Assembly (NCBI RefSeq): GCF_000633455.1
Contig: NZ_AYMG01000031.1
Coordinates: forward strand, 1-64,000
Direction of reading: 5' to 3'
Source of the DNA: Pedobacter jeongneungensis
Lineage (GTDB): Bacteria; Bacteroidota; Bacteroidia; Sphingobacteriales; Sphingobacteriaceae
Length of the DNA: 64,000 nucleotides
The stretch's first letter is position 1. Every line of letters starts with the position of its first letter. A model generated the notes under the pieces. The model worked only from the letters and a program-made list of their open reading frames with translations. It was not told the DNA's origin and made no database searches. This document shows positions 7,834 through 16,883 of the stretch, piece by piece. A program made the position numbers and the translations under genes.

Positions 7834-9003
7834 ATGAAAGAATCTGCAGAAATCCTTAGTCTTATCAAAGGGTACGAAACACGCGAATCGGACCTGATGC
7901 TGAACATTGCCCAACTCAAAAGCTTAAATGAGGCATTGCGCATTGCAGATGAAAGAAGTGCAGTACTCAATTCGATTATTGAGAGTTCTGATGATGCAAT
8001 TGTAAGTAAAGACCTCAACAGTATTGTAACCAGCTGGAATGATGCTGCTGAAAGGATTTTCGGCTATAATGCATCAGAAATGATCGGCAAATCAATCATG
8101 AAAATCATTCCGCCCGACCGTGCTGAGGAGGAACCGCATATACTTGGCCAGTTGCGGCAAGGGATCAGGGTTGATCATTTTGAAACGGAGCGGCTTAGAA
8201 AAGATGGCACGTTGATTAATGTTTCGCTAACCATTTCGCCAATTAAAGACCGCAATGGAAATGTAATCGGCCTATCTAAAATTGCAAGGGATATTACCGA
8301 TAAAAAAAATATTGAAATTAAGAAAAATGAATTCATCGGTTTTGTAAGCCACGAACTCAAAACCCCATTAACGTCCCTTCGATCCTACATCCAGGTAGCC
8401 CTGCACAAGGCTAAAAAGGATGAGCTGGAATTTATCTCCCAGGCACTTTCCAGAGCCGAACTGCAGACAAAAAAAATGGAGAATATGATTTCCGATTTCC
8501 TGAGCATTTCGAAATTCGAGGACGGCCATATGAAGATTAATCCTACCCGGTTTGATATGGCAAAGGCAATAAAAGAAAACCTGGAGGATGCCCGGATTGC
8601 TTCAGCAAAACATATATTGGTTTATGCTGGTGCCAATGAAGCTTATGTAAATGGAGACCAGGAAAAACTTTCGCTTGTGCTCACCAACCTGATCAGCAAT
8701 GCCCAGAAATACTCGCCCAATGGAGGTACAATAACCATCAATTGCCAACAAAAAGACCAACACTTTTTCATCAGTGTAAGCGATCAGGGTATCGGCATTT
8801 CTACCGCCGACCAAAAGCTGATGTTTGGAAAATTCTTCAGGGTTAACAGCGAACAGACTAAATTTATAAGCGGTTTCGGGATTGGCCTTTACCTTGCATC
8901 AACCATCATCAACCTTCATCAATCTTCCATCACAGTAGAAAGTGAGCCCGATAAAGGCTCAACATTTTCATTTCATGTAGCAGCTGCAATGGAGACGGCA
9001 TAA
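7834..9003 (+). CDS. PAS-domain sensor histidine kinase (orphan)
   Basis: From ATG 7834 the protein has 389 residues: a short coiled coil (about 1-42), one PAS domain (about 43-157), HisKA with phospho-acceptor His173 in VSHELKTPL, and an HATPase domain with N box NLISNAQKYS, G1 box DQGIGI and G2 box GFGIGLYL. No membrane segment is present, so it senses a cytoplasmic signal. A TTG at 7807 would add nine residues, but AAAGGA stands five bases before the ATG and decides the start. No response regulator gene is adjacent, so its partner is elsewhere. Its kinase core closely resembles that of the large kinase at 44969-47536. Confidence 0.9.
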   Translation: MKESAEILSLIKGYETRESDLMLNIAQLKSLNEALRIADERSAVLNSIIESSDDAIVSKDLNSIVTSWNDAAERIFGYNASEMIGKSIMKIIPPDRAEEEPHILGQLRQGIRVDHFETERLRKDGTLINVSLTISPIKDRNGNVIGLSKIARDITDKKNIEIKKNEFIGFVSHELKTPLTSLRSYIQVALHKAKKDELEFISQALSRAELQTKKMENMISDFLSISKFEDGHMKINPTRFDMAKAIKENLEDARIASAKHILVYAGANEAYVNGDQEKLSLVLTNLISNAQKYSPNGGTITINCQQKDQHFFISVSDQGIGISTADQKLMFGKFFRVNSEQTKFISGFGIGLYLASTIINLHQSSITVESEPDKGSTFSFHVAAAMETA

Positions 9004-9276
9004 AACCCAAATATTGAATTAAAAAAGATAGGTACACATAAGCTTAAATTTTCACAGAACACGGGTTAAGCAAGTTAGTACTGTTTCAATTTTATTTGTT
9101 ATTACAAATAAATTCGCTTTATAAATTCGTGGAGTTTTTATGCCTTTTTACCTACCATTTATCTCTACTTACCTATTCTCTATTTTGTAAGACTGCATAT
9201 TTTTTAATCTTAGTTAGGCTATTTTTAATCGTAATCCAATCATATGGTTATCAACAACTAAATGTAAATAATAATT

Positions 9277-9717
9277 ATGAAAAAGATAAAATTCCTAATT
9301 TTTGCCTTTTTATTCTTTAGCGTTTATATAGCAAAAGCCCAAACTCAAAAAATAAAAAAAGATACTGTCTACTATCTTTTAGACACGTTGTCTGTTCCTG
9401 CAAAGGACAGAATGTTTAAAGTTGAACGAGAAGGGCCGGCAATGGTTTATCAATTACAATGTAAATGCTATCCTTACTCAACTAGCATTACATTCTATTA
9501 TGATATTAATAGAAAAAAAGAGAAAATCATTAAAATTAGCGAGGCTAAAAAAATTAAAACAGTTTCAATTACAGAGTTAATTAGCCTTGCTGTAAAGTCC
9601 TTGCTTAAAGAAGAAGCTAATGAGTATAAGTTTGTATTTTTGGAACCAAGCGGCAACGACATTAATTTAATCAATATGGTTTTAGCTCCTCCTTATAATC
9701 CAAATAAAGTTCAGTGA
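9277..9717 (+). CDS. Small secreted protein of unknown function
   Basis: The 146-residue protein has a clear signal peptide (MKKIKF, hydrophobic core, IAKAQ cleavage near residue 21). The mature part is Lys-rich and has one CKCYPY motif near residue 63-68. I recognise no family. The coding sequence is more AT-rich than its neighbours. It is followed by another secreted unknown of similar composition, and the two may be co-transcribed. Confidence 0.65.
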   Translation: MKKIKFLIFAFLFFSVYIAKAQTQKIKKDTVYYLLDTLSVPAKDRMFKVEREGPAMVYQLQCKCYPYSTSITFYYDINRKKEKIIKISEAKKIKTVSITELISLAVKSLLKEEANEYKFVFLEPSGNDINLINMVLAPPYNPNKVQ

Positions 9718-9819
9718 TCATAATTGACCGGAAACGGATAAAATAAGGCCGGGCTCATCTTAGCCTGTAATTAGAATAATCACTCGACGGGACAATTCCG
9801 ATTTCCTATAATTAAAAAA

Positions 9820-10644
9820 ATGGAAACTAAGCAAACTTTCATGTCCTCAATAACAAAAAAGTTGATGGCTATTCTTCTCTTATTAATTGGCAGTAATTAT
9901 TTGTATGCTCAAAATTCAGTCGTTTTTGGTGAAAAATTTGTAATAAAGGCCGATTTTATCAAAAAAGATTCCATTTTGGTTATAAATTATAAAAATCTAA
10001 TGCCTTTTAGTCAATTGGTATGGGCTAATGATTTTTGCATTACTGCTATCATTAGTCCATCTGATGTTTCGGGTAGCTACCTGGCTTCACCTATAACGCA
10101 AGAGATTTATTTGGTAAATAAAACACTTCAACCTAATAAAACTTCCAATTCATTTTTTTTGAGAAATGACAGTACTGAACTTGATCTGTATAACTATAAA
10201 ATATTAGATACAAGGAGTGAGATGGAAGTTAGATTAAAAGTTAACAATGATCAATTGTATAAACTTATCGTTAATAAAAAACTAATACTAAAAGGAATGA
10301 TGAGTTTTATTGATTTTACCAATATTGAACTTTTAGCCAGCGAAGATAAAGAGAAAGGTAAAAAATTGAGTGAGCTATTAGCTAATTATACTCAAAAAAA
10401 GAATCCGAGCAACACACTCGCTCCTATCTTGTTAAAAAATATTATTTGGCAATTTAGTAGAAAAGCGAATGTTGTAAATGTGAATGGCTTACCCTCTGGA
10501 ATTGCACAAGAAGGAAATCTTGAAAAAGAGAAATTGGTACACTCAAACGAAAAACATAAAGATAAACTGATTCTTTTTTCTTACGAAGAACTATACCGAT
10601 TTTCAAACAGACAGGTTTTTAATGTAGAAATAGGTTTGAAATAG
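9820..10644 (+). CDS. Secreted protein of unknown function
   Basis: The 274-residue protein starts at ATG 9820 or at ATG 9841; the latter would put the signal peptide (SSITKKLMAILLLLIG, cleavage after YAQ) at the very N-terminus. The mature protein has many Lys, Asn and Leu residues and a beta-rich look (for example FGEKFVIKADFIKKDSILVINY) but no catalytic motif I can name. As with the gene before it, low GC content sets it apart from the surrounding genes, which may mean recent acquisition. Confidence 0.65.
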   Translation: METKQTFMSSITKKLMAILLLLIGSNYLYAQNSVVFGEKFVIKADFIKKDSILVINYKNLMPFSQLVWANDFCITAIISPSDVSGSYLASPITQEIYLVNKTLQPNKTSNSFFLRNDSTELDLYNYKILDTRSEMEVRLKVNNDQLYKLIVNKKLILKGMMSFIDFTNIELLASEDKEKGKKLSELLANYTQKKNPSNTLAPILLKNIIWQFSRKANVVNVNGLPSGIAQEGNLEKEKLVHSNEKHKDKLILFSYEELYRFSNRQVFNVEIGLK

Positions 10645-10751
10645 TAAGTCGTTATAGAATTCATTTTGGCATTCCAAGTACTTAACTTCATGAAACACCC
10701 AAACAAGACTTATATTTTTTTGTTGAATTGAATTAAAAAAGATAAGTGCAT

Positions 10752-11462
10752 ATGAACAACGAGCTACCATATGTCATCTGTTTGATGATGACCTCAGTTG
10801 ATGGAAAAATTTTGGGCGAAAAATGGGGCGATAGTCCACAAATGGAACAATTAAGGGGAACATTTGAGAAAATCCATGAGAAAATTGGCATAGGTGCGTG
10901 GATTGTTGGCCGTACCACCATGGAGAAAGATTTTACCGATTTTGCAAAACCGGTATTAAAAAAAGGGCATCAGAAAATAGACCGCAACGACTTTGTTTCA
11001 GCTCATCAATCAAAAACATTTGCCATTGCCATAGATGGTAAAGCCAAACTTGGTTGGGAAAAATCAACCATGCAGGGCGACCACGTGATTACCATTCTTA
11101 ACGAAAGCGTAAAAGACGCTTATCTTGCCCATTTACAAGACATTGGAGTTTCGTACATTTTTGCTGGTAAAGATGAAATCAATTTAAAAACAGCTTTAAA
11201 AAAACTACGCAATCTATTCGCGATCGAAAAACTGATGCTCGAAGGTGGTGCCCATATCAACGGAAGTTTTCTTAATGAAGGCCTTATTGATGAACTTCAC
11301 CAATTGCTATTACCTGTGGCAGATGGCACCATTAAAACTTCAACCCTTTTTGAAATCGACGAAAAAGCAAAAAAAAATGGCGCTACGCTATTAAAGCTTG
11401 AAAAGGTAAAACAGATTGAGAATGACGTACTTTGGATTACCTACAAAATAGACAAGAAGTAA
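10752..11462 (+). CDS. RibD C-terminal-domain / dihydrofolate-reductase-like protein
   Basis: The protein (236 residues from ATG 10752) opens with YVICLMMTSVDGKI, the N-terminal strand and SxDGK motif of the RibD C-terminal reductase family. Further on are GRTTMEKDF near residue 54, and LMLEGGAHINGSFLNEGLIDEL near 160, which carries the EGG-x(4)-SF-x(3)-L-(I/V)-DE motif of these NADPH-dependent reductases. No deaminase domain is attached and no riboflavin genes are adjacent, so it is one of the stand-alone family members whose substrate is unknown. GTG at 10746 would add only two residues. Confidence 0.85.
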   Translation: MNNELPYVICLMMTSVDGKILGEKWGDSPQMEQLRGTFEKIHEKIGIGAWIVGRTTMEKDFTDFAKPVLKKGHQKIDRNDFVSAHQSKTFAIAIDGKAKLGWEKSTMQGDHVITILNESVKDAYLAHLQDIGVSYIFAGKDEINLKTALKKLRNLFAIEKLMLEGGAHINGSFLNEGLIDELHQLLLPVADGTIKTSTLFEIDEKAKKNGATLLKLEKVKQIENDVLWITYKIDKK

Positions 11463-11619
11463 CTAATTTATAGCATAGTAACTTTAAAAACAAGGCATTA
11501 TGGGCTATTAGCTTATGGAGTTATAATGCACATCCAACGAACAATTGTGGCTTCTTACCGACTTTCCATTTTTATCCCAACATGACTACCTTATCTTCGC
11601 AAAATAGTCATTTTACACC

Positions 11620-11829
11620 ATGGGGTTTTATCTAAAAAGGTTATTTGTGCTTTTACTTTTGCTCCTGGCAATTTGTTATACCTTTAATACATTTGCTGCC
11701 CCTGTTATTTCCGCTGCAATTTTATCCACATCAGGCAGAAGTATAAATGGTTGCTCTTTTGATGGAGGCTTTCTTTTCTTTGCACTGGCATTAACGATAA
11801 TTGCGGTGATCAGGATTAGGAGGAGTTAG
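11620..11829 (+). CDS. Small membrane protein, hypothetical
   Basis: The 69-residue frame codes for two hydrophobic segments (about 6-26 and 49-63), the first resembling a signal sequence and the second ending in a basic RIRRS tail. No family is recognised. It lies just before the convergent MocR gene, with 7 bases between the stops. The composition is typical of real small membrane proteins, but the call depends on ORF character only. Confidence 0.45.
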   Translation: MGFYLKRLFVLLLLLLAICYTFNTFAAPVISAAILSTSGRSINGCSFDGGFLFFALALTIIAVIRIRRS

Positions 11830-11836
11830 AGAAACC

Positions 11837-13246
11837 TCAGCACATTTTTGCCAAATTTCCGAGCTGTTTCAATTTGAAATCAATTTCATCTGTCCAGGGC
11901 ATGCCCATGCATATGCGTAAGCAATTTTCGTATTGTTCCTGCAAGGTAAACATCCGGCCGGGAGAAATGCTGATCTTCTGTTTCATGGCCAGCTCGTAAA
12001 GTTTTATGGTATCTGCACCTTTCGCCAGTTCAACCCAAATGGCAAGGCCTCCCTGTGGCCGGCTAATCTTGGTTCCTTCGGGAAAATAAGTGGCAATGGC
12101 ATGGCTAAAACGCTGGTAATTCCCCATTAGCGTACGCCTAATCTGATGAATATGAACATCATAACGGCCACTTTTAAAAAAATTGCCCACCACTTCATGT
12201 ACCAGAGAAGGTGTGGCAATGGCATGTACGAGTTTTAGCTTCATTATTTTATCCTTATACTTTCCGGGAGCCACCCACCCTACCCGATAACCGGGGGCAA
12301 GTGTTTTAGAAATGGCACTGCACCACAGCACATTACCCCCGGTATCGAACGCTTTACAACATTTTGGTCTTTGAGCACCGAAATATAGATCGCCATATAC
12401 ATCATCTTCAATTAACGGTATATTGTGCTTGGCCAACAATTTAACCACTTCCTTTTTGTGTTCATCGGGCATGCAGCTACCTAAAGGCGTATTGAAGTTT
12501 GGAATCAGCACACAGATATCGATTTTCGAAACCAGTTTTTTTAACGCATCAATTTCGATACCGGTAACCGGATGGGTGGGCAGTTCGAGTACTTTGAGAC
12601 CAAGACTAATGGCCAGCTGAAAAATACCAGGATAACATGGACTTTCAATGGCCACAGTATCGCCCGGTTTTGCCAAAGCCATCAGTGAAAAAGAAAGCGC
12701 ATTCATTCCGCCACTGGTGGTAATGAGATCGTCTTTGTTCAAATTTCCTCCCCAGCCCAAAGAGCGGACAGCAACCATTCTGCGAAGCTGAAGATTGCCT
12801 TGAAGTGGCTCATAGGCTGTACCACCTTGCAATAACCTGCTCGCCTGAAGGATTTCTTTTTGGAGTTTTGCCAAAGGCAACAGGTTTCCGGAAGGGATAC
12901 CAATAGAAAAAAGTGTAATGTCGTTATTCCCCATGCTCGAATACACTTTGGTAATCAGTTCATCAGGTTCTTTGTTTCCGGGCATTAATGTAGGTTTACT
13001 AACCCCGGGAAGCGGCAAACGCTGAACAGAACGGTTACTGACAAAAAAACCGGATTGAGGTTTTGAATCGATCAGTGATTGCGCTTCAAGCTCTAAAAAA
13101 ATCCTTTTGGCGGTGTTCATCCCAATGGCGTATTCTTTACAGAGCATCCTTACGGAAGGGAGTTTTTCACCAACCTTCAAAATACCATTTCTGATCTGGG
13201 CAGCTATTCCATCCGCAATTTCATTATACCTGTAAATCTTTTTCAT
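11837..13246 (-). CDS. MocR-type regulator: GntR DNA-binding domain fused to aminotransferase domain
   Basis: From ATG 13246 the protein has 469 residues. Residues about 1-70 are a GntR winged helix (ADGIAAQIRNGIL, LPSVRMLCKEYAI). The remainder is a fold-type I PLP aminotransferase domain with SGGMNAL near 182, EDDVYGDLYF near 282, and the PLP lysine in SAISKTLAPGYRVGW near 314. MocR proteins use the aminotransferase domain as an effector sensor. It is transcribed away from the EamA transporter at 13334, so it most likely controls that gene and itself. TTG at 13267 would add seven residues that overlap the likely operator; I reject it. Confidence 0.9.
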   Translation of the reverse strand: MKKIYRYNEIADGIAAQIRNGILKVGEKLPSVRMLCKEYAIGMNTAKRIFLELEAQSLIDSKPQSGFFVSNRSVQRLPLPGVSKPTLMPGNKEPDELITKVYSSMGNNDITLFSIGIPSGNLLPLAKLQKEILQASRLLQGGTAYEPLQGNLQLRRMVAVRSLGWGGNLNKDDLITTSGGMNALSFSLMALAKPGDTVAIESPCYPGIFQLAISLGLKVLELPTHPVTGIEIDALKKLVSKIDICVLIPNFNTPLGSCMPDEHKKEVVKLLAKHNIPLIEDDVYGDLYFGAQRPKCCKAFDTGGNVLWCSAISKTLAPGYRVGWVAPGKYKDKIMKLKLVHAIATPSLVHEVVGNFFKSGRYDVHIHQIRRTLMGNYQRFSHAIATYFPEGTKISRPQGGLAIWVELAKGADTIKLYELAMKQKISISPGRMFTLQEQYENCLRICMGMPWTDEIDFKLKQLGNLAKMC

Positions 13247-13252
13247 AAACAA

Positions 13253-13290
13253 ACTGTATCCATACAAATATACAAAACTGATACTGTATT
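13253..13290. promoter_or_regulatory. Candidate MocR operator: ACTGTAT direct repeat and short palindromes
   Basis: ACTGTAT occurs at 13253 and again at 13283, exactly 30 bases apart. The first is part of the inverted repeat TGTATCCATACA, and the second of ATACTGTAT. The site lies in the 87-base gap between the divergent MocR and EamA genes. MocR regulators are known to bind direct repeats in such gaps. Confidence 0.45.
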
Positions 13291-13333
13291 TACTTATTTC
13301 TCTTTATCACTTTTGGTTAAGTAAATTTTAGAT

Positions 13334-14227
13334 ATGATAAGTACAACAACAGGTAGCCTGGCTACCAGGAAAATCTCGGGCGGATGGCTGAACGGTTTTA
13401 TAGGAGTATTGATTTTTAGCGGTTCTATGCCAGCCACTAAAATAGCGGTAATGGATATGAGTCCCATTTTTGTAACCATTGCAAGGGCAACCATTGCAGG
13501 TTTACTTGCGCTTGCGGTATTGATTTTACTTAAAGAAAAGCGCCCTGCAAAAAGCAGTTTAGGATCGCTCATTATTGTGGCTGTTGGTGCGGTAATCGGG
13601 TTCCCTCTGTTAAGTGCCCTGGCTTTGGCGCACATCAGTTCTGCACATTCGCTTGTATTTTTAGGATTGTTGCCATTGGTAACGGCTGTATTTGCTGTTT
13701 TACGTGGAGGAGAACGGCCAAAACCTATTTTCTGGTTCTTTTCTGCACTGGGCAGTATATTGGTAATCGGTTATGCCATTTATCAGGGTATTAATGCTTC
13801 ACCACTCGGCGACCTGTTGATGCTGGCGGCTATTGTGCTCTGCGGACTTGGTTATGCAGAAGGCGCCCGTTTAACCAAAACAATTGGGGGCTGGCAGGTT
13901 ATCTCCTGGGCATTGGTGATTTCCCTCCCGCTCATGCTCCCATTAATTTTTGTTTTTAAACCTGTTTCGCTATCAGCCATCAGTTCTGGTGCATGGATGG
14001 GCTTAGCCTATATTTCATTGTTCAGCATGTTTATCGGCTTCATTTTCTGGTATAAAGGACTCGCACAGGGTGGTATTGCCTCTGTAGGCCAACTTCAGCT
14101 TTTACAACCCTTTTTCGGCCTGGCACTCGCCGCTACCTTGTTGCATGAAGAAGTAAGTTTAAATATGCTGGCCGTAATGATTGGCATTATCCTCTGTGTT
14201 GCAGGTTCGAAAAAATTTGCCCGATAA
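13334..14227 (+). CDS. EamA/DMT-family transporter
   Basis: The 297-residue protein has about ten hydrophobic segments in two repeated halves, as in drug/metabolite (EamA, RhaT-like) carriers: GFIGVLIFSGSMPATKIAV opens the first half and a second EamA half runs from about 155. The C-terminus (GIILCVAGSKKFAR) is a typical EamA ending. It is transcribed divergently from the MocR regulator, which in other bacteria often controls an exporter of an amino acid or amine. It is followed 26 bases later by a GNAT acetyltransferase, probably in the same operon. Confidence 0.9.
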   Translation: MISTTTGSLATRKISGGWLNGFIGVLIFSGSMPATKIAVMDMSPIFVTIARATIAGLLALAVLILLKEKRPAKSSLGSLIIVAVGAVIGFPLLSALALAHISSAHSLVFLGLLPLVTAVFAVLRGGERPKPIFWFFSALGSILVIGYAIYQGINASPLGDLLMLAAIVLCGLGYAEGARLTKTIGGWQVISWALVISLPLMLPLIFVFKPVSLSAISSGAWMGLAYISLFSMFIGFIFWYKGLAQGGIASVGQLQLLQPFFGLALAATLLHEEVSLNMLAVMIGIILCVAGSKKFAR

Positions 14228-14253
14228 CAAATTCAATATAAAAATTTAATCAT

Positions 14254-14763
14254 ATGAAGATCAGCAATAGTACTACGCAAGATATCGCAGAAATCTTTCG
14301 CCTTTACGAAAGCGCAACAGCTTTCCAGAAAACAAAATACAACCTTCACTGGCCAAAATTCGAAACTTCACTAATCGAAACTGAGATAAATGAGAACAGA
14401 CAATGGAAAATAACCATTGATGGAAAAACGGCCTGTGTATGGGCAACAACATTCGACGATCCACAGATATGGGAAGCTAAAAATGCTGATCCGTCCGTTT
14501 ATATACACCGCATAGCTACCAATCCTGAATTTAAAGGGCAAAATATGGTTGCCGTAATCGTGGAGTGGGCAAAGGGATATGCCAGGGCAAACAATAAAAC
14601 CTATGTACGCCTGGATACCGTAGGTCAAAACGAAGGCCTGATCAACCATTATACAAAAATGGGATTTAAATTCCTGGGCTTATTCGATTTAGAAAATACA
14701 GACCAGTTGCCAGCACATTATCATGAAAGACCTGTTAGCCTGTTTGAGATAGCTGTAATGTAA
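14254..14763 (+). CDS. GNAT-family N-acetyltransferase
   Basis: The 169-residue protein follows the GNAT layout: a strand ending VYIHRIATNPEF, the acyl-CoA-binding loop FKGQNMVAVIVEWA near 93-107, which is a degenerate form of the Q/RxxGxG/A motif, and the late LINHYTKMGFKFLG near 128-142 that matches the motif B region. It probably acetylates an amine or amino acid. Linkage to the MocR-controlled exporter suggests a shared physiological role such as handling of an amine. The substrate cannot be read from the sequence. Confidence 0.8.
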   Translation: MKISNSTTQDIAEIFRLYESATAFQKTKYNLHWPKFETSLIETEINENRQWKITIDGKTACVWATTFDDPQIWEAKNADPSVYIHRIATNPEFKGQNMVAVIVEWAKGYARANNKTYVRLDTVGQNEGLINHYTKMGFKFLGLFDLENTDQLPAHYHERPVSLFEIAVM

Positions 14764-15040
14764 ATGGAGTAGAAAGCTTGTGTAAGGTTGAAATTAAAAG
14801 TTTGCCAATATTTCAAATCTTTAATACGCTCATTGCTTTTCTATCAGCGTAATTGGTTAGTTTTGATTATCAAAAAACCGGCCTTTGGGACATCCTAAAT
14901 TTAAACTCTAACAAAGCGTTTTGATTTGCCAGGGGCACTAAATAAACTGAACGGAAAAAGCTTTTAAGACTGTTATGATGCTTTTTCCTGATGATGCGTT
15001 TTAATCAACTTTATCCACCATAACATTAAAACAACACAGC

Positions 15041-15862
15041 ATGAGTACAATTAAAGTAAAAGACGGAACCGAAATCTACTACAAAGACTGGGGAACGGGT
15101 CAGCCTATTGTTTTCCATCATGGATGGCCTTTATCGGGCGATGACTGGGACGGGCAGATGATGTTTTTCCTGGAAAAGGGCTACAGGGTTATTGCTCACG
15201 ACCGCCGCGGGCACGGACGCTCCAGCCAAACTGCACAAGGGCATGATATGGACACTTATGCAGCAGATGTAGCAGAACTGACCAATGCACTTGATTTAAA
15301 AGACGCGATCCACATTGGCCATTCTACAGGTGGAGGAGAGGTGATCAGATACGTAGCTAAACACGGGAAAGGGCGCGTAGCCAAAGCCGTGCTGATTAGT
15401 GCCGTTACGCCGATCATGGCCAAAACAGCAAACAATCCTGACGGTATTCCAATGGAGATATTTGATGAGATCCGCCAGGGAACTGCTTTTAACAGACCTC
15501 AGTATTTTCAGGATTTTACTTTGCCATTTTATGGTTTTAACCGTGAAGGCGCTAAAGTATCGCAGGGTGTTAGAGATAATTGGTGGCGCCAGGGCATGAT
15601 GGGCGGAATTAAAGCACATTATGATTGTATCAAAGCATTTTCTGAGACCGATTTCACAGCAGATCTTCAAAGCGTTGATGTTCCGGTGTTAATATTGCAT
15701 GGCGAAGATGACCAGATCGTTCCTTATCAAATTACAGGTGTAAAGGCCGCAAAATTGGTCAAAAACGGCAAATTGATCACCTATCCAGGTTTCCCACATG
15801 GAATGCCTACAACGGAGGCCGAAACAATCAACAAAGATCTGCTTGATTTTATAAAGGCATAA
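15041..15862 (+). CDS. Alpha/beta hydrolase, non-heme haloperoxidase-like
   Basis: The 273-residue protein is a close match in pattern to cofactor-free chloroperoxidases/arylesterases: HHGWPLSGDDWD near 26-37, HDRRGHGRSS at 53-62, nucleophile Ser95 in GHSTGGGE, acid Asp224 in HGEDDQIVPY, and His253 in PGFPHGMP. It has no signal peptide. Such enzymes are esterases or perhydrolases; the peroxidase activity is a side reaction. It stands alone, preceded by 277 bases with no gene that I can identify and followed by a strong terminator. Confidence 0.9.
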   Translation: MSTIKVKDGTEIYYKDWGTGQPIVFHHGWPLSGDDWDGQMMFFLEKGYRVIAHDRRGHGRSSQTAQGHDMDTYAADVAELTNALDLKDAIHIGHSTGGGEVIRYVAKHGKGRVAKAVLISAVTPIMAKTANNPDGIPMEIFDEIRQGTAFNRPQYFQDFTLPFYGFNREGAKVSQGVRDNWWRQGMMGGIKAHYDCIKAFSETDFTADLQSVDVPVLILHGEDDQIVPYQITGVKAAKLVKNGKLITYPGFPHGMPTTEAETINKDLLDFIKA

Positions 15863-15871
15863 TTATAATAG

Positions 15872-15906
15872 TTACCAGGCTAGCAGTTTTTCCGCTAGCC
15901 TGGTAA
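15872..15906. terminator. Strong hairpin terminator
   Basis: TTACCAGGCTAGC (15872-15884) and GCTAGCCTGGTAA (15894-15906) form a perfect 13-base-pair stem with a 9-base loop. The hairpin lies between the convergent haloperoxidase-like and esterase genes and could serve both. Confidence 0.85.
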
Positions 15907-15926
15907 TTAATTTCATCTCGTTTATA

Positions 15927-16763
15927 CTAGTTAAATTTTTTAACCCAGCGTTCTATTTCGTCCAAAACTATTTTTTCGCTATCGGGTTGGTTCATACCAC
16001 AATCATGACCCTTGCCCAACATAGGAACAAATTTCGCTGCAAACTTCTTTTCCTTCAATAGTTTAAACAAAAATTTAGACTGATTATCTGGTACCAGTTC
16101 ATCTTTATCACCATGAAAGAGCAAGGTGGGGATCGCCTTTATATAAGTATAAGGACTTACCTCGGTAAATTTCACATTTATTTTTTCATTGGAGATATAT
16201 TTTGCTCCGGCCAAAAGTTCAACATTTTTAACAAGATTATTTTTTTGAAGTGCTTTCATCGTTTCGGGATCATCAAGACGTACAGGAGGGCAAAGCGCAG
16301 TGATTGATCTGATATTTTTACTGCTGGTATATCCATACAGCAAAGCCAGATGAGCGCCGGCGCTGATTCCTGCCAGGTGATAACCTTTTGATCTAAAATG
16401 GTATTCCAGTGATTTTCGCTGTATAAATGCCAGGGCATGATCAATGTCGGAAAGAAGATCTTGGCCATTTACATTTTCACTTACGTAACGGTAGTCAACA
16501 TTGGCTACAATAAAACCCCTGTTGCGTAAATCCTTCGCTGTTTTATCGGTGTACTCATTCCCTCCCATCATCCATGCACCGCCATGGAGTAATATAATAA
16601 CGGCCGTATTTTTAGTATAGGTGGCGGGAAGGAAAAGATCCAGTTGATGCTGTGCTGCCGAACCATATTTCAGGCGCAAGATATCTTTAGTTTCAGGCTG
16701 CGTAAAGGCATAAGATACCTGAAGAAAGGACAGCCTGAGGATCAGCATCAGTATTATTTTCAT
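15927..16763 (-). CDS. Secreted alpha/beta hydrolase (esterase/lipase-like)
   Basis: From ATG 16763 the protein has 278 residues: a signal peptide (MKIILMLILR, hydrophobic core, cleavage near 20), oxyanion motif HGGAWMMGG at 60-68, nucleophile Ser134 in GISAGAHL, acid in HGDKDELVPD and His in GKGHDCGM. This is the BD-FAE/carboxylesterase-like group of exported hydrolases. The frame extends upstream to 16811, but the added 16 residues would bury the signal peptide, so I use the internal ATG. The substrate is unknown; acyl esters of small molecules or polysaccharide acetyl groups are possible. Confidence 0.88.
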   Translation of the reverse strand: MKIILMLILRLSFLQVSYAFTQPETKDILRLKYGSAAQHQLDLFLPATYTKNTAVIILLHGGAWMMGGNEYTDKTAKDLRNRGFIVANVDYRYVSENVNGQDLLSDIDHALAFIQRKSLEYHFRSKGYHLAGISAGAHLALLYGYTSSKNIRSITALCPPVRLDDPETMKALQKNNLVKNVELLAGAKYISNEKINVKFTEVSPYTYIKAIPTLLFHGDKDELVPDNQSKFLFKLLKEKKFAAKFVPMLGKGHDCGMNQPDSEKIVLDEIERWVKKFN

Positions 16764-16834
16764 AATTTTTTCTTTTATAAACAAAAATAGCCATTTCAGG
16801 ATCCTGATCATCCGAAAAAACCATTTAAAACAAG

Positions 16835-16862
16835 AAAAGCAGCTCTTTTCAGAGCTGCTTTT
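16835..16862 (-). terminator. Rho-independent terminator of the ABC-F gene
   Basis: AAAAGCAGCTCT and AGAGCTGCTTTT form a perfect 12-base-pair stem with a 4-base loop. It lies 21 bases after the ABC-F stop. Confidence 0.85.
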
Positions 16863-16883
16863 ACAATAGAGTAAGAAATCTGT

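Noticed and set aside
9096-9320. 74-codon hydrophobic plus-strand frame
   Set aside because: It overlaps the start of the secreted gene at 9277 and only reads as Leu/Phe-rich because of AT-rich DNA.
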